From: Salvia splendens
Taxonomy: Eukaryota > Streptophyta > Magnoliopsida > Lamiales > Lamiaceae
Length of the DNA: 64,000 nucleotides
Reading direction: 5' to 3'
Assembly: GCF_004379255.2 (NCBI RefSeq)
Contig: NC_056049.1
Location: forward strand, 4,898,001 to 4,962,000
Positions 42,382-54,500 of the stretch are shown in pieces (position 1 is the stretch's first letter; every line of letters begins with the position of its first letter). Below the pieces are notes generated by a model. The model did no database searches and had not been told where the DNA came from. It saw only the letters and a program-made list of their open reading frames with translations. The translations under genes were made by a program, and so were the position numbers.

Positions 42382-44299
42382 GAGTGTCCACTATAATGTG
42401 GACACTCCAATAGCCCCGCCCCAAAATTTGTCCATAGCCCCAAATTTATTGTCCACAGCCCCAAAATTTTGTTTCCGCCACTATGATGGACACTTCCAAT
42501 AGCCTCAATCTTTTTTTCATTTATGTTAATTCAATTATATTTAAATTTATCGGACTATGCGTAATTAGAAGAAAACGACTATACGTGAAGAAATTAAAAT
42601 TAAACACTAAATTTTCGTCGTATTAAAGTACAGGAAAAATTATACAACGAAAATTTAATCTAGTGCAAATCACAAAGGTGTTCACACTGCGCCGCCTCCC
42701 CTACGTGCCCAAACTTCTTCAATCAAATCGGCCTGGAGTGTGGTATGTGATGTGTTTCTGCGCATATCAGCGAAACGTTGGATCAAATATTCATTGCTCC
42801 GTGGTACGCCCATCTGGATCGGCGCGGAGGCAACACCGTGACTTGTACTTGCGCCCTCTTCCGGTGCCCAGCGCTCTGCCGCAAATCCTTCATCTTCTAT
42901 TATCATATTATTCAATATGATACAAGCTAACATGATATTCGCGAAATCATCTTCGTGCCAAACTCGGGGCGGGCACCGTATAATTGCCCACCGCGATTGG
43001 AGGACACCAAAAGCCCGCTCAACATCCTTCCTAGCACCCTCTTGTTTGCGCGCAAAATATTGTTTCTTCGGTCCAACCGGTTGGGCGAATTGTCTTGACG
43101 AATACGGGCCACATCCCATCTGCCAAATAGTATCCCCTACTGTACTGCGTGTCGTTGGCTACGAAGCTGATTTCTAGACCCTCCCCCTGGCACTCATCGC
43201 TGAAGAGCGGCGATGACTGGAGAACATCGATGTCGTTGTTCGAACCTGCCACACCGAAATATGCATGCCATATCCGCAAACGGTAATCAGCAACGGCTTC
43301 CAGAATCATCGATGGATGTTTGCTTTTGAATCCAATTGTGAACTGGTCTTTCCAGGCCACCGGGCAGTTCCTCCACTCCCAATGCATGCAATCGATGCTT
43401 CCTAACATTCCTGGGAACCCATGGATCGAACCGTGCATATCCAACAGTCTCTGACTCTCATCAGGTGTGGGCTTTCGTAGGAACTCCCCACCGAAAATTT
43501 CCCGGATCCCTTTACAAAACTGCCTAAGGACTGTTAGGCTAGTTGTCTCACCCATCTGTAGGTATTCATCGAACATATCGGCTGGTCTGGCGTAGGCAAG
43601 CTTCCGGATTGCTTATGTGCACTTCTGCTGCGTAGACAACCCGATCCGGCCCGCGGCATCACGCCGGAGGGTGAAGCATTGGTAACGCTCCGTCAAATTC
43701 GTCGCTATATGGTTGAAGAGCCGTTGTGACATTCTGAATCGCCGCCGAAAAATCTCGGGTGGATAACGAGGGTTATCCACAAAGTAATCAGCCATTAGAC
43801 GCTGGTGCGTACCAGCGTGGTCTCGTTGGATGGTCCGCCGATGCGTAATCGCACGAGGGGTCGCGGCCTCCGCCGCCTCCGCTGCGCGCGCCGCTTCCTC
43901 CTGGCCGGCCTGGTGTTGCACCTCTTGAATCAGAGAATTCCACGCGCCATTCCACAAATTGTCCATTTCAGTCCACAAATTCTAGTGAGAGAAAGTTTGA
44001 GTAATGAAGAGTTGGAATGGTGTGAAAATAATGAATGGGATGGAGTGTATTTATAGGTGATAAATTGAATTAAAAAAATAAACCGCCGTCCACCGGCACG
44101 CCGGCCACCGCATCACTATAGCCGGCGCGCCTATTGGCCGCTTCCGCCCTGGACCGGCGCGTCCTCGCCCCGATTACGCCTGATGACTGTCCGCCCCGGA
44201 ATGTTCGTCCGCCTCGGGGCGGACGTCGCATACACTATAATCCGCCCCGCCGTCGCCCCAACCCCCGGCTATAGCCACGCCGAACCATAGTGGATACCC
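42382..44299 (-). mobile_element. PIF/Harbinger element carrying only a transposase, second family
   Basis: Flanked by TTA (42379-42381 and 44300-44302), with inverted ends gagtgtccactata and, complemented from the right, gggtatccactatgg. Length is 1918 bp. One transposase gene lies on the minus strand and there is no ORF1. The GC-rich segment 44090-44290 upstream of the transposase start contrasts with the AT-rich surroundings. Its ends differ from those of the 14004 and 48786 elements. Confidence 0.88.
42682..43966 (-). pseudogene. Harbinger transposase, stop codon plus frameshift
   Basis: It is read from an ATG at 43966 (MDNLWNGAWNSLIQEVQHQA). Conserved blocks are RRRFRMSQRLFNHIATNL, MLGSIDCMHWEWRNCPVAW (first D), GVAGSNNDIDVLQSSPLF (second D) and ARKDVERAFGVLQSRWAI (E). 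A TAA at 43613-43615 interrupts the block that reads QKCTCSIR in the 14400 copy. Near 43085-43110 the segment between YYLADG and VGPKKQYF is shortened and changes frame. The catalytic residues are kept but the gene cannot make one protein. Confidence 0.87.
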
Positions 44300-44302
44300 T
44301 TA

Positions 44303-45350
44303 GGACAAGGTATTTATAGAGCTATCCTAGTCAGCATGCCAATTTTAAGATTATGTAGGTTCCCGAAAATGACACAATTATGAGAGTCCATTCACATAAA
44401 AACAGAATAATCAGTTTAATAACATTTACACTGAAAAGTATTTTATAAATAACTAGTGAAATAATTATACATTGACTTTTAAGCTATTATTAATATTCAG
44501 TTGATTCATTAATAGTATTAGGTTAAATATTACCGAATTCTATTGTCTAAAATTCGGCCCATTTAAGTCCATAAGTTTGCAAGCATATATTCATTTAAGG
44601 CTCATTTCATATCTCCTATTATTAACTTATGTTTTGTTATAAATAGGTGGCTTTTTCAGTTGAAAAATAGAAAACAAAACCCTAAAACACTACAGCCGCC
44701 TCTCACTCTTGAATCTGCAGCAAAAGGAGAGAAAGGAGAGACAAGACCCTAGAAAGACAGAAAGATGTAGAGCTGCCTCACTATTCACTCCACAATGATT
44801 ACACAAACATCATGCGGCTAAAACCTACACTACTGCATCAACATCTATCAGTCACATGTTTGAATATCATTCTAATGGGTACACCGTGCACATTAATCCC
44901 TTATACCTATACCTTCTACTAATTATATCATCTATGTCTAGATTTTTAAGAGCATAGTTCGAATAAACTTGTTTTAAGTTTCAATCAGTTTCAAGTTAAT
45001 AGTACAATGTTACTTTCCTAAGCATAATGTACATTAGGGTTTAAAGATTATTAGTAGTCATTTTCAAATAGAATTAGTAATCTTTTGCAGATATTAACTC
45101 CATAATTTTCGCAAGTAAGATTATCATATATAGACTACCCAATTTCTCTTTCAGAAACGAACTAACTTTCATGCAACTTTCTGTATAGAAATGCTTTGTA
45201 GCAAAGGTGGTTGTATTTAGTAAATTGTTCAAATTTCTCCAGTTTCTTTAAGAAAACAATTTTCATAAATAATTTTCTGATTTATAAGATAGAAATGTTT
45301 AAAATATGAATACTAACATATTAAATGTTTTTTCAGGAACAAAATGCATT
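44303..45350. other. Gene-free AT-rich region
   Basis: No exon is seen. 44630-44770 (ttataaataggtgg ... acaaaaccctaaaacac) looks like a promoter plus leader or an LTR fragment, but no coding sequence or second LTR goes with it. Confidence 0.4.
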
Positions 45351-45358
45351 GGAAACAT

Positions 45359-45857
45359 TAGGGGTGTGCATTCGGGTTTCGGTTCGGTTTTTTGTCAAAA
45401 CTGAACCAAAACCGAAAAACCGAATTTAGTTCAAAATCCAAACCGAACCGAACCCGAAAAACCGAAAAATCGAAAACCGAACTTAAAAAACCGAAAAACC
45501 CGAACAAAACCGAAAAAATCGAAAAACCCGAAAAATAAATATAATATTAATATATATGTGTGTAATTTATTTTATTTTATATATACTAATAGAATATTTA
45601 TATATAATATAAAATTAATAATACATATAATATAGTAGAATTTATTAAAAGAATACACTATATATTATATATAAAATAATATATTAAATTAATAGAATAT
45701 ATATATAATTCGGTTATTCGGTTTTTTTCTTCGCCCGAACCGAACCGAAAAACCAAAATTTTTGTATTTTCAAAACCGAACCGAATTTCAAAATTTCGGT
45801 TTGGTTTGGTTTGGTTCGGTTCGGATATTCGGTTTCCGATTTTTTTGCTCACCCATA
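45359..45857. mobile_element. Foldback hAT MITE made of ACCGAA motifs, copy 2
   Basis: The exact 8-bp duplication ggaaacat is at 45351-45358 and 45858-45865. The ends are taggggtgtgc and gctcaccca plus ta. It is the same family as 35201-35749 and closely similar along its length, but 50 bp shorter, with fewer motif units in the right arm. The two copies define the element's borders independently. Confidence 0.92.
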
Positions 45858-46039
45858 GGAAACATAAATGATCAGTCACTGCCTGGAAGAATGGAACAAA
45901 TATATTATTGTAATAGAATAGTGGTATTTTATATCAAGCCTATGGAAGGCTAACAGAAGTAGGTTGCAACCCTATAGAGAATTATCGGTATATACAAAAC
46001 TAATCACATATAAGATCCACATTTACAAACTGACTTTTA

Positions 46040-47650
46040 GGGCACCCACAGTGGGGCGGATGATAGGCCGCCCGATGCCTCGGGCATGCCATCGTCCGCC
46101 ACTGTGGGTGCGCGGATGATGGACGATGCGTCGTCCTCGCCCGACAGATAGTCCGTGGAGGAAGCGCTGACGATAGGGCATCATCCGCCCTATATTTTTA
46201 AAATTCAAATATTTTTAAAATTCAAAAATTTCATTTATATAAATACTCCTACCCCACCTTCATTTGAAACATTTTCATTCGCATTTCACTCTCAATTTAC
46301 ACTAGAAAATGAATTCCGGTGATTACTCAAGTCTTAATATTCCGATGTTTGGAGGTGGTGCACGTTGGCCGGGTACACAACCTGACGAATATCGGTCGTT
46401 CGACCCCGACACGCAGTACGATCCCGAATTCAGTACGATTCGTACGGTCTGTCTGACATGGAGCCGTCTCCAACTCGCCACGCCGCCCCTTCCCGTCACG
46501 TCGCCGCCCCCTCCACCGCCCCCGCCCCCGCCAGAAAGAAGCGGATCAAATACCGGGCATACAAGTTGCCACCTCCGGCAATGAATGAAGAGTACGCCCC
46601 CGGAAGGACGAACTACCAACCGGATGAAACCCTCGTCTTGGCGAGGTGTTGGGTGGATATCTCGGAGGACCTGGTATTCGCGAACAACCAAAAGCAGCTT
46701 GCGTACTGGGAGCGCATCGTCGAGCGCTACAATGAGGCGAAGCCGCCGAGTGCGTACAAGCGTCATAGGGAGCAGCTCCGTAAGCACTGGGATCAGGTTA
46801 AGAAGCAAGTCAACCTGTTCGCGGCGGAGTACGAGAAGTGCTCGATGGAGCAGAGAAGCGGCGAGAGCCTGAGCGATGTGCGCGATAGAGCGATGTTGTC
46901 GTACCAGTCCATGTACGGCGACATTAAGCGTTTCTATGTCTGGGCGCTCTTGAAGGACAAACAGAAGTTCCAAGGCGGGATTCTGGACACCGGTGTGACA
47001 AAGAGGACGAAGACCACCGACACTGGTGGTTACACGAGCAGCGAAAGCGGCGCATATCCGGTGGACCTCAACCGGGCGTACACGGAGGATGAGAGTTCCG
47101 GCACACCGATGTGGCGATGTCCTCCCGGCGTCCCGTAGGCGTCAAGGCTGCGAAGAACAAGGGGAAGGCGAAGGCGAAGGCGACATCCTCCTCGCAAGCC
47201 GCGGCCGCCCCCCATCGCCGATCCTGACCCCGACCTCGTCGGTACTTGCCTACGCGGAGTTGGCAACGACCTCGATGGCGCGGACGTTGTTGGACACACA
47301 TAACACCCTCATGAAGTGCAGGGACCCGGCCAGAGTCGAATACCTACAGGGGTTGATCGATGAGCTGCGCCGGAAGTTGGGGCTTTTGTAGAGTAGTCAA
47401 CTTTTTTTTTATTTCTAACTCGTGTAATTTTTTTAAATCAATGTAGTATTTGCCGTTTTTGGTTAATCGTTGTATTTTTTAATTAGTTTGCATTTATATA
47501 TTTGAAAACATTTAAACTAATTAACAAAACAATAGTAAAACCTATAGGGCGTCCCACTGCAGGTGAAAGGGTAGGAGCATAAAATGCTGACGTGGTGGTG
47601 CATAGGGCGGGCTTTAGGGCGCGCCTTAGGGCGCGCCACTACTGATGCCC
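46040..47650 (+). mobile_element. PIF/Harbinger element carrying only the Myb-like ORF1
   Basis: Flanked by TTA (46037-46039 and 47651-47653). The inverted ends are gggcacccacagtgggg and, complemented from the right, gggcatcagtagtgg. Length is 1611 bp. It encodes an ORF1-type DNA-binding protein and no transposase. The left end has hairpin-forming GC-rich sequence (46040-46190). Confidence 0.85.
46309..47391 (+). pseudogene. Harbinger ORF1 (Myb/trihelix-like) protein, several frameshifts
   Basis: The start MNSGDYSSLNIPMFGGGARW is in one frame. A Pro-rich linker and the Myb-like region are in a second (PDETLVLARCWVDISEDLVF, YWERIVERYNEAKPPS, RKHWDQVKKQVNLFAAEYEK). A Lys/Ala-rich linker is in a third (about 47126). 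The C-terminal helix is back in the first (YLQGLIDELRRKLGLL). At least three frame changes make it non-functional as read. ORF1 proteins act with the Harbinger transposase by binding element ends and bringing the transposase to the nucleus. Confidence 0.82.
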
Positions 47651-47826
47651 TTACAATAAGATAATAAAAATTAAGCTTAGATGCTAGCAAAATTTTATGA
47701 TGTTTCCCGCACAAATGTGGGGGCCCAGTGACACTTCTTTAAAATTTCCAAACAAGTCTCCATTTATATGATGATAGATTTAGTTTGAAAGTATTTGGAA
47801 TATAATTATATTATTGTTTAGTATTA

Positions 47827-48043
47827 CTTTCATTTCTGGTTAACTGTTGCATTTTTTTCGGCATGGATATTAGAAATAGTATATTAAGTGGATGGTGTAT
47901 AAAGTAATAGAGAATAAAATAAGATATATGACGAGATAATTAAGTAATAGAGATGGTTACTTTTTGCCAAAATAAGAATAATTTAATAAACTTGGAACTT
48001 CTCAGAATAATAAAATAACTTTATTAATATGAAAAGGAAGAAG
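47827..48043. mobile_element. Degenerate Stowaway MITE
   Basis: TA flanks are at 47825-47826 and 48044-48045. The ends (ctttcatttctggttaac / gaaaaggaag) have decayed, but the interior ttcggcatggatatta and the aataaagtaa-type run match the Stowaway copies elsewhere in the window. Confidence 0.5.
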
Positions 48044-48324
48044 TATTAATTTATGAGGCAATGATCTCCTGTAATAAAATGCCATCTATTTTTACTTTAT
48101 ATCAAGTCGTAATCGACAAGTTTAATGATTTGATGTCAAATTATTCCTTTCGTCCAAAAAAATAGTTTATCTTTTTATATACCTTTTCTTTTTTGAATGT
48201 GTTACTTTTTGGAAGCGTATATTTTACTTTTTAAGAAAATAAATAGATAATATATCTTTTATTTATTTTTTCTTATTGGAGATGTTTTAATTGTGGGACA
48301 GATGTGGTATTACTTAATGAGAGA

Positions 48325-48694
48325 AATGATATGCTAGATACCTTATGTGAGCACTATTCTTGTTTGACGTACGTTTAACATTGTTCGTTTCGATTTATAT
48401 ATTTAGTTTGATTCTAATACATTAAAAAATGTTATTGAAGTTTTTAATTTCACAAAATTTATAAAAATCAAATCTCGATTTGTTCATTTATTAATTTATT
48501 TGAAGTAATAGAGAAAACAAGCTAATCGAACTTTGATTTTTATGAACTTTGTGAAATTAAAAAATTCAATAACATTTTTTAATGTAGTAGAATCAAACTA
48601 AATATATAAATCGAAACGAACAACGTTAAACGTACTTCACACACGAGAGTGGTGCTCACATAAGGAGCTCATATAAGATATGTAGCATATCATT
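48325..48694. mobile_element. Long foldback element (MITE-like hairpin)
   Basis: The left arm contains cttatgtgagcac, cgtttaacattgttcg, tatatttagtttgattct and aaaatgttattgaa. The right arm holds their complements in reverse order out to 48694. Arms of roughly 150-170 bp enclose a short loop (about 48480-48530). I could not settle a target-site duplication, so the superfamily is open. Transcribed, it would form a long hairpin RNA. Confidence 0.75.
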
Positions 48695-49144
48695 CATCTA
48701 CTTAATAAAGAGGAAATTTTTCAAAATATAAAAATGACTCAATTATAAAGAAACAAGGGAATATATTTAATTAATTTTGTAATTAGAGCATCCACAACGG
48801 CGAGCAGGACGGTGTCCGTCCGTGCCAGCGGCATGGAGACCTAGTCCGCCTCTGCGCTCGCGCCGCTGGCACGGCGCTGCTCGATGCATCGAGTACGTCC
48901 GTGCCAGCGAGCAGGTGACGTGGCAGACGCTGATTGGCCCACGGCATAGCCGTTGGCAATTTGTTTTTTTAAATGGGGTTTTAATTAAAAAAACGATTAA
49001 AAAAAATATTTTCCCACTTCCCAAAAAAATTATATCCCTTTACTACCCACTTTTAATTTTTTTTCATTTTTTCTCCAAAAAATACACATTTTCATCTATA
49101 AATACCCCCACTTTCACACCTAAAAATTCACACCACACTACACA

Positions 49145-49248
49145 ATTCTCATCTACATTCTCTCATTTCCATTCTCATCTACATTCTTTCATTTCCATTC
49201 TCATCTACATTCTTTCATTTCCATTCTCATCTACATTCTCTCATTTCC
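49145..49248 (+). repeat. 4 x 26-bp tandem repeat in the ORF1 leader
   Basis: attctcatctacattctytc plus atttcc repeats four times at 49145, 49171, 49197 and 49223, in the pyrimidine-rich leader between the TATA-like box and the ORF1 ATG. Confidence 0.93.
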
Positions 49249-49283
49249 ATTCTCAATCTTTATTCCACTCCTACAAGATAACA

Positions 49284-50285
49284 ATGTCCGGCAACGGCGA
49301 TCACCCCCCGGGCCCCACAGTTGGAACCCCGATTGGTTCGGTTCACAACCGTTTCCTAGTCCGGAAACGGAATATTCAGCCCCTCCTCAAACCCAAAGTT
49401 CGGGAGTTCCAGGTGGCTATCGGCCTTACCCGATCGACGACCAAGATGCCCCCGAAGGGCTATATGGGTGGACACCCGAGCCTAGAGCGAGGTCGAGCGG
49501 CCCCTCCCAAACTCCGACTTCTCCTACTCGCTGTGTCCGCACACCGTACACTCCGGCAGAGATGAAGCAATTGTTGAAGGCGTTCTTGTCAATCTCCGAA
49601 GATCCGGAGGTTGGCACGAACCAATCCGACGATCATTATTGGTGGCGCATATGTCGCCGGTATAATGAAAACCGGCCGCCGGGAACAATCGAACGCAACG
49701 AGAGTATGGTGCGCAACGCCATATACAGAGCTAACAAAGAAATCCAAAAATTCCAGGGGTATTACCTCCAGGAAGAGCGGTCGGCGGGGAGACGCGGTCG
49801 ACATCATCAGTTCCGCCTTGTCGACCTACCAATCCATGAACTACAAGCCGTTCAAGTACCTCAACATTTGGCAGGAGACGCGGTCGCATCCGAAGTATAG
49901 GGGATGCGTAACATCCTCCTCTAGGGGCTCCTCCAAACGGTCAAGGTCGGTATCCCTATCTGACGCCGACTCCGAAGACGTGGCTAGCCAACTTGCTGGA
50001 GCTAACTTGGGTAGCCCCGACGCCGGCCTGAGCGGTTCCCAACGCCGACCGCAAGGAAGGAAGAAGGCGGCGGCCAACCGTCGTCGCGCCGCGACTCCAT
50101 CCGGCGATGCTCCCGTTCCCGTTCCCTATGCGCCACCTCCACCGCCCACCAACTCGTTGTGGGCGATTTTGACCCAACTCAATATGGCCGATAGGTCAAC
50201 TATGACCCCCGTGCAACTTCGATCGCATGAGGCCATGATATTGGGTCTCCAAAAACAATTGGGGGTAATGCCGCCGGATGAATAG
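49284..50285 (+). pseudogene. Harbinger ORF1 (Myb/trihelix-like) protein, two frameshifts
   Basis: The start is MSGNGDHPPGPTVGTPIGSV. Near 49355-49375 the frame changes to one giving the Pro/Ser linker and Myb-like region (LLKAFLSISEDPEVGTNQSD, YWWRICRRYNENRPPGT, NAIYRANKEIQKFQGYYLQE). Near 49795 it changes back for STYQSMNYKPFKYLNIWQE, an acidic/Ser linker and the C-terminal helix (MTPVQLRSHEAMILGLQKQL). The domain order is that of plant Harbinger ORF1 proteins. Two frame changes break it. Confidence 0.85.
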
Positions 50286-50309
50286 CATTCCACGGGGGTA
50301 TTTTTAGCC

Positions 50310-50455
50310 TTTAATTATGTAATTTTTAATTTTTAGGAGTTTAATTATGTAATTTTTAATTTGTAGGAGTTTAATTATGTAATTTTTAATTTTTAGTATT
50401 TTAATTATGTAAATTTTATTTTTTAGGATTTTAATTATGTAATTTTTATTTTATT
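50310..50455 (+). repeat. About 5 x 30-bp AT-rich tandem repeat after ORF1
   Basis: tttaattatgtaatttttaa plus a short ttttaggag-type end recurs from 50310 in the 3' part of the Harbinger element. Related words occur, complemented, at 14220-14290 in the transposase-only element, which supports common descent of the two tails. Confidence 0.8.
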
Positions 50456-50671
50456 TGTAATTTGTAATATTATTTTGATTTTTTTAATGAATTTTAATAT
50501 TATGGAAATGTTTTTATTTAAATTGAATAATAGAATGGTGGGACCCTTGTGCTCGTCCTTGCGGAAGAGCACGACTGTGGGTGTTGTGCTCTTGCCTAAG
50601 AGCAGGCAGAAAAAGTGGGACAAGACCCACAACCGTGTTCGTTGACAAGAGCACGGTTGTGAATGCTCTTA

Positions 50672-51564
50672 GGCTCTTGCTTTGATTTGAGCTCCCAACG
50701 GAAACAAATCTCTAGCCTAAAGTAAAGACTCAACCAAGTTTTTTCGAGAAAATTACTCCATAAATACAAATAGTTTGACCAATCTTATAGTAGTTTAGCA
50801 TAAAGAATTTTAACTTAACAAAAAATTTAATAAATATCTTATATTAATACTATATCCCATCTAAATTCTTTTAACTTTTCTTATTTTTTTCATCCTATTC
50901 ACCGTTTCAATTTATATTTCAGAGAGAATAAAAAAATCAAACACGGTCAATTTTTAAGTATAGTTTGAATACACCAACTAAAAGTTGGTCGGAGCTCTCT
51001 CCCAAATTTCGAAATAAAACCCTTCCCCTCTCCAAGTCCGTCGCTGTGATGATATCTTCTTCGAAGGTCTGTGGAATTTTCACGAATTAACAATTTTCAT
51101 GGCTACAAAGAGCTATTTAATTCTGTATTACTGGTGTGCCTGATTATATAAAGTCATGTCTGGATAGAGACGATCTCAGTTATCTCTCTTTCCCCGATGT
51201 CTCTATTTCAATCACACATTTGACTAGAATACATATTAACTGTATATGATTTTATTGGGGGTTCTTTCGTTGTTTTATTGAATAATTTGAGAAGTTGAGT
51301 GTATATGATGATAATGTTAAATTAGGTTTATTTCCTGGCAGGATGATTGCAATGCAGTTGCTGTGTTTTTTTAAGAGAAAGGTTATCACTTGCTTTGGTG
51401 CTTAATAACATGGATTGCTCAGATCATTAAGCTAAATCTATCCCAAAATAATTGCTGTTGTTGGATTTAGTTCATTATCCTTTTTAGCTAGTTCTCATTT
51501 TCTCATGCGTGTTGTTTGAATATTTAATTCGCAGGAACTGCAACAATAGTTGTTTCCGAGGGCA
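50672..51564. other. MOM1-like promoter and leader
   Basis: No coding exon is seen. Pyrimidine-rich sequence at about 51000-51068 (cccttcccctctccaagtcc), a GT donor at 51069 and a cgcag acceptor before 51536 suggest a 5' UTR exon and leader intron for the next gene. Confidence 0.4.
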
Positions 51565-54500
51565 ATGGTAAGTGATAGAAGTAGGGACGAGTTGGATGGA
51601 CATGGTTCAAGGCAAAAAGTGAATATGGTCAAAGATACATCAGTGCAAAGCCCAGGAAAACTAGGCAGAGCATCAAATGCCCGACAGACAGCAGAAAGCC
51701 CTTCTGGTATTCGAAAATCCAAGCGTCTTGAGAAGGAGATGACACCGTCTCCTCCTATGAAGAGGACATCAGAAAGACTAGTGAAAAGTAATACACCAAA
51801 TTCTCTGAGGAGGTCTGATAGGGGTAAGAAAGAACCGTCACCCGGTTCTGTTTCCAAAGAATCTGCTGAAGAACCTTTATCAAAGTTGAAGAGAAAGAAA
51901 GAGAAACCCGTGATTCAGGTGACTATGGAATCTGAAAAGGCTGAGCAGCCTGAGCTTGACCTGGAAGTAGTTGGCATGAAGAGAAAGAAAATGAATGCCC
52001 GGAAATTCAGGTCTCTTTTCAAAAGACAACAAATTCAAGAAATCATGCCAGGTGAAATAATCAGTCTCCACACCACAACACTCTCGCTCTTTTGTTGGAT
52101 ACGGAACAAGAAAATTGCTAGATATGAATCTTACACAAAAGGGATGACAATCCAAAAAGGGATAACATACTAGCTATAAACACCACTAAAATCTCTATGC
52201 AACTGCATATTCTTATTTATTCTTAGTGATCACATAACTAGATAAATTTGAATAAACATTTTCTTCTTGCCTTTTTTTTGTTCCGGTTTATGTTTTTGGG
52301 TTGATGAAGTTCTTGTGGTTTTAACTTTGAGAAATGGCTAAAAGGTATTTAGTTTGATGATAAAAACACTATTCTCAATATTTTGAATCATGCCCCTATT
52401 TGATCATTTTCATCTAAATATTTGTAGATTGTGGCGATGATCTGGAAATATCAGAGAAGTCAGTTGACGTTTGCAGTGATAATAGCAGCAAAAGTATTAG
52501 CTTTCAGCCAATGGAAGGTACCGAGGATGTTGGAGATGATGGAAGTACTAATGAAGTTTCTGAAGGAGCTCTTCCAGATTCAGCTTTAAGAGACTATGAA
52601 ACAGATATTGAAAATGGCATCCTTGTGGATGCTGCATCAGCATCTCGAGTGTGTGGAAATTGCAATCTAGACGGAACCTGTCTTCTATGCTCTAAAAGCA
52701 AAAGGTGCAACTCAACTTCTTACTCATGTTTATGCCCGACAACCTAATTTTCTTTAAGATTTTACTGCTCACGGGTGGCACATTATGACCGTAGTAAAAT
52801 ATTTTCTGTTAACATTCTATAGAATGTTGCTGTAAATGGTCACCAGTTAAAGTGGTTGTCTTTCCAATCATTCATTATTACCATTGTTTATGTGATTTTC
52901 ATAGGTTCATCATAGATGGATGGGAATGAGGTGTGAGGAAATGTTATTTAAAAAAAAATGACAATCTCATGATTGTAAATTAGGACTTATGATGTTCTAC
53001 ACAAGATTATGTGCTGGTGAGGGATGTGTGCCTATGTGAAAGAGGCTTTTACGCATAGTCTGGTAAAGAAGTATTCGCTTGGGTTTCTTCTAAATTCTAA
53101 TATCCATGAGTTGTGAGAATCCATTATCATTGCACAATTACTGTATCCCTATCCTTCTATTGTTTGCCCTAGATTTGTGGTTGATGGCTTACTGGAATAT
53201 TCCACCTAGATTTTCTGGAAAGTCTTAAGTTCAAACATAGCATGCAGTTTCTTCTCATATAGGAAATAATTTGGAACAATAATGCTAAAAATAATTATAA
53301 AACTAATTATTTCTTAAGTTAAAACATAGCATGCTGCTCATCATCTAGGTTGCATTTCCAATTTTGTGCGGACCTATTTGTGAAAGGTAAATGTCTTTTT
53401 AGCTAGTGCGAATGTGCTGGATTGGAAGCTCAAGGAGCACCAGTAATTGGCTCATCACACTCTATGCCTCATCAGTCACGTTATGTTTGACTTGGATTCT
53501 ATAATTCTACCATTTTCAAGGTTAATGGTGTGGTCCTATGTTGGTTATAAAGGTCCATTGGTTTATAAATTGATGGTAGGAAAGACAAAAAAGGAAATGA
53601 AAATGTAAAGAAGAATGCTTATTAGAAGGTTGGTTTGACCATAGTTTCCAAGTCTTGTATAAGGAGTTATGCCTTTTAACTGAATTCAGGATTGTTATAG
53701 ACTGGCACAACTTATGTACAAGTCTACCAGATGGATGAGAGGTGGTCTTTTTTGTGCAATTACCCTCTCCTCCAAACACAAAATGAGTGAAGATAAGAAG
53801 TTGACGTAAGATGTCCTTTACTGAGATAAAATATTCATGACTTCTTGTGTAGGGTGCGCTATGATTCTCCAGAACAGGAACTTTGCTCGTGCGGCCCCGG
53901 GGTTGATGATCTGGTGGGCATTTCTACTTGCAAGGTTAGTCCTTTGTGTAAAATGTGGGATACCACCCACCAAAAATTATAAGATCTTCTTGGGTTCACT
54001 AGTTGTTTTCTATCATGAGATTTCTTTAAATGTACTGTAACATTTTAACTGCATAGCCAGATCAAGAGTCTGCATACATTCTGGTTGTGCTAAAATAGCG
54101 TTCCTTTCATAGATCTTTACCGTTTGATGCAAGTGTACCAAGGCATGGAAATGTACTACACCACAATTACTGTATGCCACTGAAGTGTGTGATTGCGCTG
54201 AACTCAGTCGAGGTGTACTTGAAATATTGTATAACAGCTCTTAGAGTTTTTGAATGAATATTGACTCCGGTCATAGGAAAAGCTTTTCTTCAGTTCATGT
54301 AAACTAATGTCCTGTTGTAATTCCCAAATAATTTTGTTTGGTAAATTGAATATACATCAATGTTAGGAAGTCTTTATAACATATGTAATCTTGATGTTAA
54401 ATGTCATCTGAGGAGTCTTAAATCTTTTGGGTACACTTTTTAATCAGGGGAATGTTAATTTAATTGTAGAAACTAGTCTGAATTATTGCCTTTTTGTTTT

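Larger units (their letters stand above)
47654..48782. other. Gene-free region between two Harbinger elements
   Basis: No exon is seen. It holds a degenerate Stowaway-like MITE (47827-48043) and a foldback element (48325-48694). Confidence 0.5.
48786..50668 (+). mobile_element. PIF/Harbinger element carrying only ORF1; ends shared with the 14004 element
   Basis: Flanked by TTA (48783-48785 and 50669-50671), with ends gagcatccacaac and gttgtgaatgctc. It is 1883 bp with only an ORF1 gene. Its left leader shares a GC-rich block with the transposase-only element 14004-15924. The block includes the palindrome gctcgatgcatcgag and cgtccgtgccagcgagcag. Its right tail shares gctcttgcctaagagca and the tagaatggtgggacccttg block. 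Both elements also have the same TATA-like tctataaata before the ORF. Confidence 0.88.

Noticed and set aside
44090..44290. CpG island of a gene promoter
   Set aside because: The GC-rich block lies inside the Harbinger element between its end and transposase leader, so it belongs to the transposon.
44630..44780. Possible LTR or promoter of an unseen gene
   Set aside because: The TATA-like ttataaatagg and leader-like sequence have no matching second LTR, target duplication or coding sequence nearby.
46323..46973. 216-residue open frame on the minus strand
   Set aside because: It is antisense to the recognisable Harbinger ORF1 region and has no family features; GC-rich sequence keeps it open.
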